From CAMYMQ01 sp963730305 (GTDB taxonomy: Bacteria > Pseudomonadota > Alphaproteobacteria > Bin65), in NCBI GenBank assembly GCA_963730305.1, contig CAVSRB010000004.1, positions 620,001 to 684,000 of the forward strand: 64,000 bases of DNA, written 5' to 3'. Positions 34,722-43,724 of this stretch are shown piece by piece. Made by a program: the position numbers and the translations under genes. The notes under the pieces were generated by a model. That model saw only the letters and a program-made list of their open reading frames with translations, ran no database searches and had not been told where the DNA came from. Within the stretch, counting starts at the first letter, position 1; the number at the start of each line of letters is the position of its first letter.

Positions 34722-36109
34722 TTGACGAAAAAGCTCTTCATCAAGACTTATGGCTGCCAGATGAACGTCTACGACTCCGCCCGGATGGCGGACGTCCTGG
34801 CGCCGCTCGGCTATGTCCCGGTCGAGACGCCCGACGACGCCGACATGGTCATCCTCAACACCTGCCATATCCGCGAGAAGGCGGCCGAGAAGGTCTATTC
34901 CGAGCTCGGCCGGCTCGCGCCGTGAAGCCGCGACCGGCGGCGAAGCCTGGCGATCGGACATGGTCATCGCCGTCGCCGGCTGCGTCGCCCAGGCCGAGGG
35001 CGCGGAGATGCGCCGGCGCGCGCCCTTCGTCGACATCGTGCTCGGCCCGCAGACCTATCACCGCCTGCCCGAGATGGTCGCGCAGGTGGCGCGCGCGACC
35101 AGAATGGCCGGCGGCGTGCTCGACACCGACTTCCCGGCCGAGGCCAAGTTCGACCTGCTGCCCGAGGAGGCCGCGCCCCAGGGCCCGGCCGCCTTCCTGA
35201 CCGTGCAGGAGGGCTGCGACAAGTTCTGCACCTTCTGCGTCGTGCCCTACACCCGCGGCGCCGAGTATTCGCGGCCGGTGGCGAGCGTGCTCGCCGAGGC
35301 GCGGCGGCTGGTCGACGGCGGCGCGCGCGAGATCACGCTGCTGGGCCAGAACGTCAACGCCTATCACGGCGAGGCCCCGCGATGGTCGGGCACCTGGGGC
35401 CTGGGCCGGCTGATCCGCGCGCTGGCCGAGATCGACGGCCTCGAGCGCATCCGCTACACCACCTCGCATCCGCGCGACATGGACGACGACCTGATCGCCG
35501 CCCACCGCGACGTGCCGGCGCTGATGCCCTACCTGCACCTGCCGGTGCAGGCCGGCTCGGACCGCATCCTCGCGGCGATGAACCGCCGCCACACGCGCCG
35601 ACGACTATCGCCGGATCGTCGACCGGCTGCGCGCGGCGCGGCCCGACCTCGCCCTGTCGTCGGACTTCATCGTCGGCTTCCCCGGCGAGACCGACGACGA
35701 CTTCGAGGCGACGCTGCGCGCTGGTCGAGGCGATCGGCTACGCCCAGGCCTATTCGTTCAAGTACAGCGCGCGTCCGGGCACGCCCGGCGGCCGACGCAC
35801 GACGGCCAGGTGCCCGAGCCGGTCAAGGCCGAGCGGCTGGCCCGCCTGCAGGACCTGCTCGACGCGCAGCAGACCGCCTTCAACCGGGCCAAGGTGGGCC
35901 GGACCATGCCGGTGCTGTTCGACCGCCCGGGCAAGCATGCCGGCCAGCTGGTCGGGCGCAGCCCCTAGCTGCAGGCGGTCCACGTCGACGCGCCCGACGC
36001 GCTGCACGGCGCGATCGTCCCGGTCGAGATCACCGCGGCCACGGCCAACAGCCTGACCGGCCGCCTGGCGCGCGACGGCGGCGCCCTGCAAGGAGACGCG
36101 GCAGCTTGA
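34722..36109 (+). CDS. miaB: tRNA-2-methylthio-N6-dimethylallyladenosine synthase, several frameshifts and one in-frame stop
   Basis: Radical-SAM methylthiotransferase acting on A37 of tRNAs. N-terminal domain KLFIKTYGCQMNVYDSARM (first cluster Cys), NTCHIREKAAEKVYSELGR and AGCVAQAEG; radical-SAM CDKFCTFCVVPYTRG; C-terminal TRAM domain (GRTMPVLFDRPGK...). The frame changes near 34920, 35595, 35722 and 35793-35805. A TAG at 35966-35968 stands where Tyr (SPYLQAVHV) is expected. All pieces are intact and in order, totalling about 460 residues. Either a decayed gene or, more likely, sequence errors. Start TTG. Confidence 0.85.
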
Positions 36110-37173
36110 CATCGATGGCCCCCGCGGCGCCGGACAGCGCCTCCTCGCTGTCGCTGGAATTCGACGACAACCGGCTGATGACCGCCCTGTGCGGCGACCA
36201 CGACGAGCACCTGGCCCGGCTCGAGCAGCGGCTCGGCGTCTCGGTCCACGCCCGCGGCAACCGGCTGACCATCTCCGGCACTCCCGACACGGCCGAATCG
36301 GCGCGGCGCGCGCTCACCGCTGCTCTACGACCGGCTCAAGGCCGGGCGCGACGTCGACCGCGCCGAGGTCGACGCGGCGGTGCGGCTGGCCCAGGGCGGC
36401 GAGGCCCCGGAGCCGGGCGGCCGGGTGGCCGGCAACGACCTGGTCATCAAGACGCCGAAGCGGCCGGTCGCGGCGCGCTCGCCCGGCCAGGCAGGCGTAT
36501 ATCCGCGCGCTGCACGAGGCACGAGCTGGTCTTCGGCCTCGGCCCGGCCGGCACCGGCAAGACCTATCTGGCGGTGGCGATGGCGCGTGGCGCTGATGCT
36601 GAGGCCGGCCAGGTCGACCGCATCGATCCTGTCGCGCCCGGCGGTCGAGGCCGGCGAGCGGCTGGGCTTCCTGCCCGGCGACCTGCGCGAGAAGGTCGAC
36701 CCCTACCTGCGCCCGCTCTACGACGCGCTGTACGACATGCTGCCGGCCGAGCAGGTGGTCCGCCGCCTGGAGAGCGGCGAGATCGAGGTCGCGCCGCTCG
36801 CCTTCATGCGCGGGCGCACGCTGTCCAACGCCTTCGTCATCCTCGACGAGGCGCAGAACACCACGCCGATGCAGATGAAGATGTTGCTGACCCGCCTGGG
36901 CGAGAACTCGCGCATGGTGGTGACCGGCGACCTGAGCCAGGTCGACCTGCCGCGCGGCATGGCCTCCGGCCTGCACGACGCGCTCGACGTGCTGCAGGGC
37001 GTCGAGGGCGTCCGCTTCGTCCGCTTCGCCCGGCCGACGTGGTCCGCCACGACCTGGTGTCGCGGATCGTCCACGCCTACGAGGCGCGCGAGGGCGAGCA
37101 GCCCGAACTGGACTTCCGCGGCGACGGCCGCGCCCGCGCCAAGCAGCCGGCGCCGGCGGAGCCCGCCGAATGA
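36106..37173 (+). CDS. phoH: PhoH-like ATPase, several frameshifts
   Basis: Cytoplasmic P-loop protein linked to RNA/ribosome quality control with YbeY. A KH-like N-terminal part (LSLEFDDNRLMTALCGDHDEHLARLEQRLG) precedes the Walker A GPAGTGKTYLAVAMA, then SRPAVEAGERLGFLPGDL, the Walker B FVILDEAQNTTPMQMKMLLTRLG and VTGDLSQVDLPRG. Shifts occur near 36320, 36500, 36520, 36585-36650 and 37032. The TTG at 36106 overlaps the miaB stop and has aaggaga about 10 bases upstream; ATG 36115 is the alternative. The end overlaps ybeY (ATGA). Confidence 0.85.
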   Translation: MTSMAPAAPDSASSLSLEFDDNRLMTALCGDHDEHLARLEQRLGVSVHARGNRLTISGTPDTAESARRALTAALRPAQGRARRRPRRGRRGGAAGPGRRGPGAGRPGGRQRPGHQDAEAAGRGALARPGRRISARCTRHELVFGLGPAGTGKTYLAVAMARGADAEAGQVDRIDPVAPGGRGRRAAGLPARRPAREGRPLPAPALRRAVRHAAGRAGGPPPGERRDRGRAARLHARAHAVQRLRHPRRGAEHHADADEDVADPPGRELAHGGDRRPEPGRPAARHGLRPARRARRAAGRRGRPLRPLRPADVVRHDLVSRIVHAYEAREGEQPELDFRGDGRARAKQPAPAEPAE

Positions 37174-37682
37174 GCTTCGCTGTCGACATCGACGTGGCCG
37201 ATCCCGGCTGGGCGACGCTGGTGCCCGGGCTCGCGGCGCTGGCCGGCCGCGCGGCTGCGGCGGCCGCCGACGGGCTCGGCCCGGCGCAGGGCTCGGGCGA
37301 GATCAGCCTGGTCTTCGCCGACGACGGCTTCGTGCGGGCGCTCAACGCCGCGCATCGCGGCAAGGACGCGCCGACCAATGTGCTCTCTTTCCCCAACGGC
37401 TTCGACGGCGCCGCGGCGCCGGGCGCGCCCCGCCTGCTCGGCGACGTCGTGCTGGCGCGCGAGACCGTCGCGCGCGAGGCGGCGGAGCAGAGCAAGCCGG
37501 TCGCCGACCATGTCGCGCACCTGTTGATCCACGGCATCCTGCACCTGTGCGGCTGGGACCACGAGAGCGCCGACGAGGCGGAGGCGATGGAGGCGCTCGA
37601 AGTCGACCTGCTGGCGCGGCTCGGCATTCCCGATCCCTATCGAGCGCCCGCGCCGGACCAGACCGCGGCAGCGCCGGCCTGA
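37170..37682 (+). CDS. ybeY: Endoribonuclease YbeY
   Basis: 170 residues. HLLIHGILHLCGWDHES (about 114-130) is the H-x3-H-x5-H zinc site of YbeY, which matures 16S rRNA 3' ends and takes part in ribosome quality control. LNAAHRGKDAPTNVLSFP is the second conserved block. Frame intact. ATG overlaps the phoH stop; the stop is followed immediately by the corC ATG. Confidence 0.95.
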   Translation: MSFAVDIDVADPGWATLVPGLAALAGRAAAAAADGLGPAQGSGEISLVFADDGFVRALNAAHRGKDAPTNVLSFPNGFDGAAAPGAPRLLGDVVLARETVAREAAEQSKPVADHVAHLLIHGILHLCGWDHESADEAEAMEALEVDLLARLGIPDPYRAPAPDQTAAAPA

Positions 37683-38641
37683 ATGATCGCCATGCCCGAA
37701 GACCCGTCACCATCCGCCGACCAGCCCCCATCTAGCAGCGCCGAGACCGCCGCGCCCGACCCGCGCGAGCGGTCCGCGGGGCGGACGCGCGGCTCCCTGT
37801 GGCGGCTGCTGCGCAGCCTGCGCCGGCCGCGCAACGGCGAGCACCTGCGCGACACCATCGGCGAGCTGATCGAGGAAGCGCACAGCGAGGAGGAGGCGAT
37901 CGCGCCGGACGAGCGCCAGCTCATCCGCAACATCCTCACGCTCCACGACCTCAGCGTCGACGACGTGATGGTGCCGCGCGCCGACATCGTCTCGGTCGAG
38001 GTCAACACGCCGCTGTCGGGCCTGATCGAGCTGCTCAGCAGCGAGACCCATTCGCGTCTGCCCGTCTACCGCAACACGCTCGACGACATCGTCGGCATGG
38101 TCCACATCAAGGACGTGCTCGCCCTACTGGAACAAGGGCAAGAGCTTCAAGATCGAGAAGATCGTGCGCAAGGTGCTGTTCGCGGCGCCGTCGATGCGGC
38201 GTGCTCGACCTGCTCGCCGAGATGCGCGACACCCGCCTCCACATGGCCCTGGTCGTCGACGAGTTCGGCGGCATCGACGGGCTGGTCACCATCGAGGACC
38301 TGGTCGAGGAGATCGTCGGCGAGATCGAGGACGAGCACGACGAGACGGTGACGCCGAGCATCGTCGACCAGCGTCCCGGCGTCGCCATTGCCGACGCGCG
38401 CGTGACGATCGAGGACTTCGAGGCGCGCTACGGCCCGATCCTGACCGACGACGAACGCGAGGACATCGACACGCTGGGCGGGCTGGTCTTCTACCTGGCC
38501 GGCCGCGTGCCGGCGCGCGGCGAGCTGCTGCGCCATTCGTCGGGGATCGAGTTCGAGGTCCTGGACGCCGATCCCCGCCGCGTCCACCGGGTCCGGCTGC
38601 GCAAGCTGCCGCCGCCCCGGCCCGAGCCGGGAGGGGAATAG
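37683..38641 (+). CDS. corC: CorC/HlyC-family transporter-associated protein, two frameshifts
   Basis: About 319 residues. The N-terminal linker is followed by a CBS pair (HDLSVDDVMVPRADIVSVEVNTPLSGLIELLSSE... and MALVVDEFGGIDGLVTIEDLVEEIVGEIEDEHDE) and a C-terminal CorC_HlyC domain (GRVPARGELLRHSSGIEFEVLDADPRRVHRVRL). It lacks the DUF21 membrane domain, so it is the short CorC form, linked to magnesium/cobalt efflux. Frames slip near 38123 and 38199 by one extra C each; the missing piece reads YWNKGKSFKIEKIVRKVL. Operon position before lnt is standard. Confidence 0.9.
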
Positions 38642-38642
38642 C

Positions 38643-40233
38643 GTGGCGGCGGAAACGGCGTCGCGCGCGGCGCGGCCCGGCGCGGCGTCGACCTGGTTTT
38701 CCCGGCGCTCGCGCTGGGGCCGGCGGGGCATCCTGCTGGTCGCCGGCGCGGCGACCGCGGCGGCGTTGCCGCCGGTCCACGCCATCCCGCTGTTGTTCCC
38801 AGCCTTCTGGGTCCTGGTCCGCGCCGCTCGACACCGCGGGCAGCCGGCGCGCCGCCTTCGGCGCCGGCTGGTGGTTCGGCTTCGGCTATTTCGTCGCCGG
38901 GCTCTACTGGCTGGCCTGGCCGCTGACCCTCGACCTGCTGCGCTTCGGCTGGATGATCCCGTTCGCCGTGTTCGGCATCGGCGGCGTGCTGGCGATCTTC
39001 ACCGGGCTGGCGACCCTGGTCACGGCGCTGACCGGCTGGCGCGGCGTCGCGCGCGCGATCCTGCTGGCCGTCGCCTGGACCGTCGGCGCGTGGCTGCGCG
39101 GCCACGTGCTGACCGGCTTCCCGTGGAACCTGATCGCGACCGTGTGGATGCCGCTCGACCCGATGCTGCAGTCGGCGGCGCTGTGGGGGACCTACGGCCT
39201 CGGCTTCGTCACCGTGCTCGCCGCCACCGTGTCGGCGCCGGTCATCGACCCGGCCGCGCCGCGCCGCGCCCGGCTGGGCGGCGCGCTGGCCGGGGCGGTG
39301 CTGCTGGTCGCGCTCGCGGCCGGCGGCTGGGCCCGGCTGGCGTCGGCGTCGACGGCGACCGTGCCCGACGTCCGGCTGCGCATCGTCCAGGGCCGGATCG
39401 CGCAGTCGCTGAAATGGTCGCCGGCCCGGCGCAACGCGATCTTCCTCAACTACGTCCGCCTTAGCCGGGCGCCGGGATTCGACAAGATCACCCACGTCAT
39501 CTGGCCGGAGACGGCGATCGCCTACCGGCTGCAGACCGCCTACAGCGTGGTCCGCCTCGATGGCGAGCGCCTGACGCTGCTGCGCCAGGCGATCCCGCCC
39601 AAGGGCATCCTGCTGACCGGCATGGTCCGCGACAACGGCCGAAAATTCTGGAATTCACTGGAGATCATCGACGCCGACGGCCGGCGCCACGGCGTCTACG
39701 ACAAGCACCACCTGGTGCCGTTCGGCGAATACGTGCCCTGGCGCAGCATGCTGCGCCGCCTCGGCGTCGAGAAGCTGGCCTTCGGGCGTTCCGACTATAC
39801 GGCCGGGCCCGGCCCGGCGACGCTCCAGGTTCCCGGCGCGCCGCCGGTCAGCCCGCTGATCTGCTACGAGGCGATCTTCCCCGGCGCGGTGACCGGCAAG
39901 ACCCGCCCCGGCTGGCTGCTCAACGTCACCAACGACGCCTGGTTCGGGGTCACCTCGGGGCCGTACCAGCATCTGGCGAGCGCGCGGATGCGCGCGGTCG
40001 AGGAAGGGCTGCCCCTGGTCCGTGCCGCCAATACCGGCATCTCCGTGGTGGTCGACGCCGTCGGCCGGGTCACCGCGCGGCTCGGCCTCGAGCGGCGCGG
40101 GGTCCTCGACGCGTCGCTGCCGGTGGCGCTGTCGCCGACTCCCTACGCCCGCTGGCACGATTGGACGCTGGCGCTGCTGCTCGGCGTCGGGCTCGCCGTC
40201 GCGGCGGTCTTCGCGATCCGTCGTCGAACATGA
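38643..40233 (+). CDS. lnt: Apolipoprotein N-acyltransferase, one frameshift
   Basis: Adds the third acyl chain to lipoproteins in the inner membrane. About 529 residues with six or so N-terminal helices, then a nitrilase-like domain: WPETAIAYRL (catalytic Glu), DKHHLVPFGEYVPWR (Lys) and SPLICYEAIFP (Cys). NDAWFGVTSGPYQHLASARMRAVE is the family signature. The frame breaks near 38826, one extra base in the run between VLVRA and LDTAGSRRAAFGAGWWFG. GTG 38643 directly follows the corC stop. Confidence 0.92.
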
Positions 40234-40256
40234 TCGAAATTCTGCCTCAATTCCGG

Positions 40257-40278
40257 ATTATGCAAAATTGTGCATAAT
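40257..40278. promoter_or_regulatory. Palindromic candidate operator upstream of the PraR-like gene
   Basis: ATTATGCA (40257-40264) and TGCATAAT (40271-40278) form a perfect 8+8 inverted repeat; the 6-base centre AAATTG is nearly symmetric too. It is AT-rich in GC-rich DNA and about 37 bp upstream of the likely -35. A dimeric HTH repressor such as the gene's own product is the natural candidate. Confidence 0.55.
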
Positions 40279-40314
40279 TTCCGCTTATTGCACGTTAAGG
40301 ATGTAGAATAAACC

Positions 40315-40342
40315 TTGCGGTTGTATCAGGGCGACTTAATAT
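40315..40342 (+). promoter_or_regulatory. Candidate promoter of the PraR-like gene
   Basis: TTGCGG (40315-40320), a 16-base spacer and TAATAT (40337-40342), about 52 bp before the ATG at 40394. Confidence 0.5.
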
Positions 40343-40393
40343 AGGACGCGCTTAGGGGTGGGGAACTCCTTGCACAAGCAAAAAAGGAAGGTC

Positions 40394-40873
40394 ATGAACG
40401 AAATGGCAGAGACGGTCAAAAAGGGCCGGCGTGGCGGTGTTCGCCAAAAGCTCGTCCGGCCGCGACCGGTCGATGCTCATGTCGGCAGTCGGGTTCGTCT
40501 CAGACGCACCATGCTGGGCATGAGCCAGGAGAAGCTGGGTCAGGCAATCGGGCTCACTTTCCAGCAGGTGCAGAAATACGAACGGGGGACCAACCGCATC
40601 GGGTCCAGCCGACTGTACGAGCTGAGCAAGGTGCTCGACGTGCCGGTGTCGTTCTTCTTCGACGACATGTCGCCCGAGATCGAGGCGAGCGTCGGCGTCC
40701 GCGGGCCGATCTACACCGACGAGACCGGGCCGGAATACGAAGCCGACGCGCTGGCCAAGCGCGAAACCCTGGAACTGGTGCGGGCCTATTACCGCATCCG
40801 CAGCCCCAAGGTTCGTAAGCGTATGTTCGAGCTGACCAAGTCGCTCGCCAAGGCCGAAGACGAAGAAGAATAA
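40394..40873 (+). CDS. XRE-family helix-turn-helix regulator (PraR-like)
   Basis: 159 residues. The HTH domain VGSRVRLRRTMLGMSQEKLG and AIGLTFQQVQKYERGTNRIG, followed by SRLYELSKVLDVPVSFFFDD, is the highly conserved alphaproteobacterial regulator usually found before metK-trmB; characterised relatives (PraR, phage-repressor-like) control surface attachment and quorum-sensing genes. The C-terminal half ends in an acidic tail (AEDEEE). The ATG at 40394 has aaaggaaggtc upstream and is preferred over the GTG at 40358. Confidence 0.9.
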   Translation: MNEMAETVKKGRRGGVRQKLVRPRPVDAHVGSRVRLRRTMLGMSQEKLGQAIGLTFQQVQKYERGTNRIGSSRLYELSKVLDVPVSFFFDDMSPEIEASVGVRGPIYTDETGPEYEADALAKRETLELVRAYYRIRSPKVRKRMFELTKSLAKAEDEEE

Positions 40874-40889
40874 GCCTTTTTGAACGATT

Positions 40890-40914
40890 GGGGCCGTGCG
40901 CCCCGATCCCTTTT
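40890..40914 (+). terminator. Weak intrinsic terminator after the PraR-like gene
   Basis: GGGGC (40890-40894) pairs with GCCCC (40900-40904) around a 5-base loop, with a short TTTT at 40911-40914, six bases away. The stem is short, so termination may be partial. Confidence 0.4.
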
Positions 40915-40942
40915 CCGACCTGTTCGAGCCGTCCAGCGCACC

Positions 40943-40969
40943 GACCCCTTGTCGGCGCGACGGGGGGTC
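40943..40969 (+). promoter_or_regulatory. Strong hairpin in the metK leader
   Basis: GACCCC (40943-40948) pairs with GGGGTC (40964-40969); inside, GTCG (40951-40954) pairs with CGAC (40958-40961) around a GCG loop. It is followed by tttaggttt and lies about 60 bases before the metK start. It could be a second terminator for the upstream gene or a leader structure. It does not match the known SAM-riboswitch consensus elements by eye. Confidence 0.45.
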
Positions 40970-41030
40970 TTTAGGTTTGCGCGCTCAATCGATCAATAGA
41001 TTTCATTCCAAGCCAACAAAGGGAGCAAGC

Positions 41031-42219
41031 GTGGCTATCAGCAACTTTCTTTTCACGAGCGAATCGGTATCGGAGGGTCATCCGGACAAGGTTTGCGACC
41101 GCATCTCGGACGCGGTGGTCGATGCATTTCTGACCGGCGATCCCGGTTCTCGGGTGGCGTGCGAGACGCTGACGACGACGAACCTGATCGTGATCGCGGG
41201 CGAGGTCCGGGGCCCGGAGTCGCTGGTGGCGAAGTCGGGCGCGGTGAACAAGGCGCATATCGAGGAGGTGGCGCGGTCCGCGGTGCGTGACATCGGCTAC
41301 GAGCAGGACGGCTTCCACTGGAAGCACGCGGAGGTGCAGATCCACCTGCACGGCCAGTCGGCGGACATCGCGATGGGCGTCGACGCCGCGGGCAACAAGG
41401 ACGAGGGCGCGGGCGACCAGGGCATGATGTTCGGCTTCGCCTGCCGGGAGACCGAGGACCTGATGCCGGCGCCGATCGACTTCTCGCACAAGATCCTGCA
41501 GTCGCTGGCCGAGGCGCGCCACTCGGGCGCGGAGCCGGACCTGGGTCCGGACGCCAAGAGCCAGGTGACGCTGCAGTACGAGAACGGCAAGCCGGTGCGG
41601 GCGACCTCGGTGGTGGTGTCGACCCAGCACTCGGAGAGCGTCGACCAGGACGCGGTGCGCGAGATCGTCCGCCCGCACGTGGCCAACGTGCTGCCGGAGG
41701 GCTGGATGCCGCCGGAGGACGAGTTCTACGTCAATCCGACCGGCCGCTTCGTGATCGGCGGCCCGGACGGCGACTGCGGCCTGACCGGGCGCAAGATCAT
41801 CGTCGACACCTATGGCGGCGCGGCGCCGCACGGCGGCGGCGCGTTCTCGGGCAAGGACCCGACCAAGGTCGACCGCTCGGCCGCCTACGCGGCGCGCTAC
41901 CTGGCGAAGAACGTGGTCGGCGGCGGAGCTGGCCGAGCGCTGCACGATCCAGCTCGCCTATGCCATCGGCGTGTCGAAGCCGCTGTCGGTCTACGTCAAC
42001 CTGGACGGCACCGGCCGGGTCGACGAGGAGAAGCTGTCGGCGGTGCTTCAGGAGCTGGTCGACCTGAGCCCGCGCGGCATCCGCGAGCATCTGGGTCTGA
42101 GCCGGCCGGTCTACGCGCGCACCGCGGCCTACGGCCACTTCGGCCGCAAGCCCGACGCCGACGGCGGCTTCTCCTGGGAGAAGACCGACATCGCAGACAA
42201 GCTCAAGGCCGCGTTCTAG
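41031..42219 (+). CDS. metK: S-adenosylmethionine synthase, one frameshift
   Basis: Makes SAM from methionine and ATP. FTSESVSEGHPDKVCDRISDAVVDA is the family N-terminus with the catalytic His. GDQGMMFGFA and GGAAPHGGGAFSGKDPTKVDRSAAYAAR are the two MetK signatures. The frame shifts near 41926 (one extra G in a ggcggcgg run), then ELAERCTIQLAYAIGVSKPLSVYVN continues. The joined length is about 395, the usual size. GTG 41031 is preceded by aaaggga at proper spacing. Loss of MetK would be lethal, so the shift is almost surely a sequence error. Confidence 0.95.
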
Positions 42220-42241
42220 AGCGAGAGGTGCCGTTCCGCCG

Positions 42242-42955
42242 ATGACGGGTGACCCGCACGGCGACGACCACAAGGTTCACGGCAGACGGCGCGGCCGGCG
42301 CTTACGGCCCGGCCGCGCCGCTCTGCTCGACGACCTGCTCCCCGATCTGCGGATCGCGCTGCCGCCCGAGGGCGAGAAGCTCGACCCGGCGGCGCTGTTC
42401 GACCCGCCGCGCGCGCGGCTGTGGCTGGAGATCGGCTTCGGCGCCGGCGAGCACCTCGCCTGGCAGGCTGCGCATCACCCCGACGTCGGCATCATCGGCA
42501 GCGAGGTCTTCGTCAACGGCGTCGCCTCGCTGCTCCGCCACGTCCGCGACGACGGGCTCGCGAACGTCCGCATCCACGACGACGACGCGCGGGCGCTGGT
42601 CGCGGCGCTGCCGGACGCGTCGGTCGAGCGCGTCTTCCTGTTGTTCCCGGACCCGTGGCCCAAGCTCCGCCATGCCGGCCGGCGCTTCGTCGGCCCGCGC
42701 AACCTGGCGGCGCTGGCGCGGATCGTGGCCGACGGCGGCGAGCTGCGCATCGCCTCCGACGACGTCACCTATCAGCGCTGGGCGCTTCAGCAGATGCGGC
42801 TGTGCCCGGATTTCGTCTGGCAGGTGACCGGCCCGACGGACTGGCGCGAACGGACCGACGACTGGCCGCCGACCCGCTACGAGCAGAAGGCGCTTGCCGC
42901 CGGCCGCACGCCGATCTATCTGCGCTATCGGCGGCGGCTGCGGTCGGAGACTTGA
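42242..42955 (+). CDS. trmB: tRNA (guanine-N7-)-methyltransferase
   Basis: 237 residues. LEIGFGAGEHLAWQA is the SAM-binding motif and FLLFPDPWPKLRHAGRRFV the TrmB signature with the catalytic Asp. TDWRERTDDWPPTRYEQKA is the tRNA-binding end. It methylates G46 in the variable loop of tRNAs. It follows metK by 22 bp and is probably in the same transcript, a standard pairing in these bacteria. Confidence 0.95.
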   Translation: MTGDPHGDDHKVHGRRRGRRLRPGRAALLDDLLPDLRIALPPEGEKLDPAALFDPPRARLWLEIGFGAGEHLAWQAAHHPDVGIIGSEVFVNGVASLLRHVRDDGLANVRIHDDDARALVAALPDASVERVFLLFPDPWPKLRHAGRRFVGPRNLAALARIVADGGELRIASDDVTYQRWALQQMRLCPDFVWQVTGPTDWRERTDDWPPTRYEQKALAAGRTPIYLRYRRRLRSET

Positions 42956-43019
42956 CGGGGCGAAGGGAAGCACGTCCTCCGCGCTGCCGAAAAGTCGTTG
43001 AAATCTGGCCCGATTCGGC

Positions 43020-43047
43020 TTGCCACCCCGGCACTTTTGCCTATATT
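43020..43047 (+). promoter_or_regulatory. Promoter of the rimP-nusA-infB operon
   Basis: TTGCCA (43020-43025), 16-base spacer and TATATT (43042-43047). This is the best promoter in the trmB-rimP gap and lies about 150 bases upstream of rimP, leaving a leader RNA of roughly 140 bases. Confidence 0.55.
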
Positions 43048-43094
43048 GACCGCAAAACAACAACCCAGACGGTCTTTCGGGACCTTAGCCAAGG

Positions 43095-43118
43095 GTGGGC
43101 CTCGGGCCCGCTTTTTTT
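43095..43118 (+). terminator. Intrinsic terminator-type hairpin in the rimP leader (candidate attenuator)
   Basis: GTGGGC (43095-43100) pairs with GCCCGC (43106-43111) around a CTCGG loop, immediately followed by seven T residues. It lies downstream of the promoter and upstream of rimP, so it would end transcription before the operon unless bypassed. A preceding small stem (GGTC...GACC, about 43071-43084) could form part of a switch. Premature terminators ahead of rimP are known in other proteobacteria. Confidence 0.6.
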
Positions 43119-43196
43119 GTTTCCGGACCTGTATGATCTGCGGTCCCGCCCGGTGGCGGGCGCCGGACCGCAACAAGCCGGTGAGCTATCGACCAG

Positions 43197-43679
43197 ATGG
43201 AATTGACCGAGCGGATCGCGCAGATCGTTGCGCCCAGCGTCGAGGCGTTGGGCTACGAGATCGTCCGCGTCCAGTTGAGCGGCGGGCGAACGCCGACGCT
43301 CCAGATCATGTGCGATCGGCTCGACGGCGCGCCCATGCAGGTCGACGACTGCGCCGACATCAGCCGGTCGGTCTCCGCGTTGCTCGACGTGGAGGACCCG
43401 ATCGGCCACGAGTACACGCTGGAAGTCAGCTCGCCGGGGATCGACCGGCCGCTGGTCCGGCGCAAGGATTTCGAGCGGTTCGCCGGCTACGTCGTGCGGA
43501 TCGAGACCGAGTTCGCGATCGACGGCCGGCGGCGTTTCAAGGGCCGGCTGCTCGGACTGCAAGGTGACGACGTGCGCGTGGCGCTGGACGAGGGCGAAGC
43601 GGCCCTGCCGTTCGACGCCATCGCCAAGGCCAAGCTGGAGCTGACGGACGAGTTGCTCGCCGCCAGCGCCGGGCATTGA
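43197..43679 (+). CDS. rimP: Ribosome maturation factor RimP
   Basis: 160 residues. LSGGRTPTLQIMCDRLDG and the signature DCADISRSVSALLDVEDPIGHEYTLEVSSPGIDRPLVRRKDFERF define RimP (YhbC), needed for 30S subunit maturation. The C-terminal SH3-like domain is present. First gene of the nusA operon. Confidence 0.95.
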   Translation: MELTERIAQIVAPSVEALGYEIVRVQLSGGRTPTLQIMCDRLDGAPMQVDDCADISRSVSALLDVEDPIGHEYTLEVSSPGIDRPLVRRKDFERFAGYVVRIETEFAIDGRRRFKGRLLGLQGDDVRVALDEGEAALPFDAIAKAKLELTDELLAASAGH

Positions 43680-43724
43680 TCGCGGATTTCGAACAGGCAA
43701 CGTTGCTTCGATAACGGACCGAAC

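Noticed and set aside
40874..41030. SAM-II or SAM/SAH riboswitch before metK
   Set aside because: No recognisable conserved core by eye; only hairpins are reported. An Infernal search would settle it.
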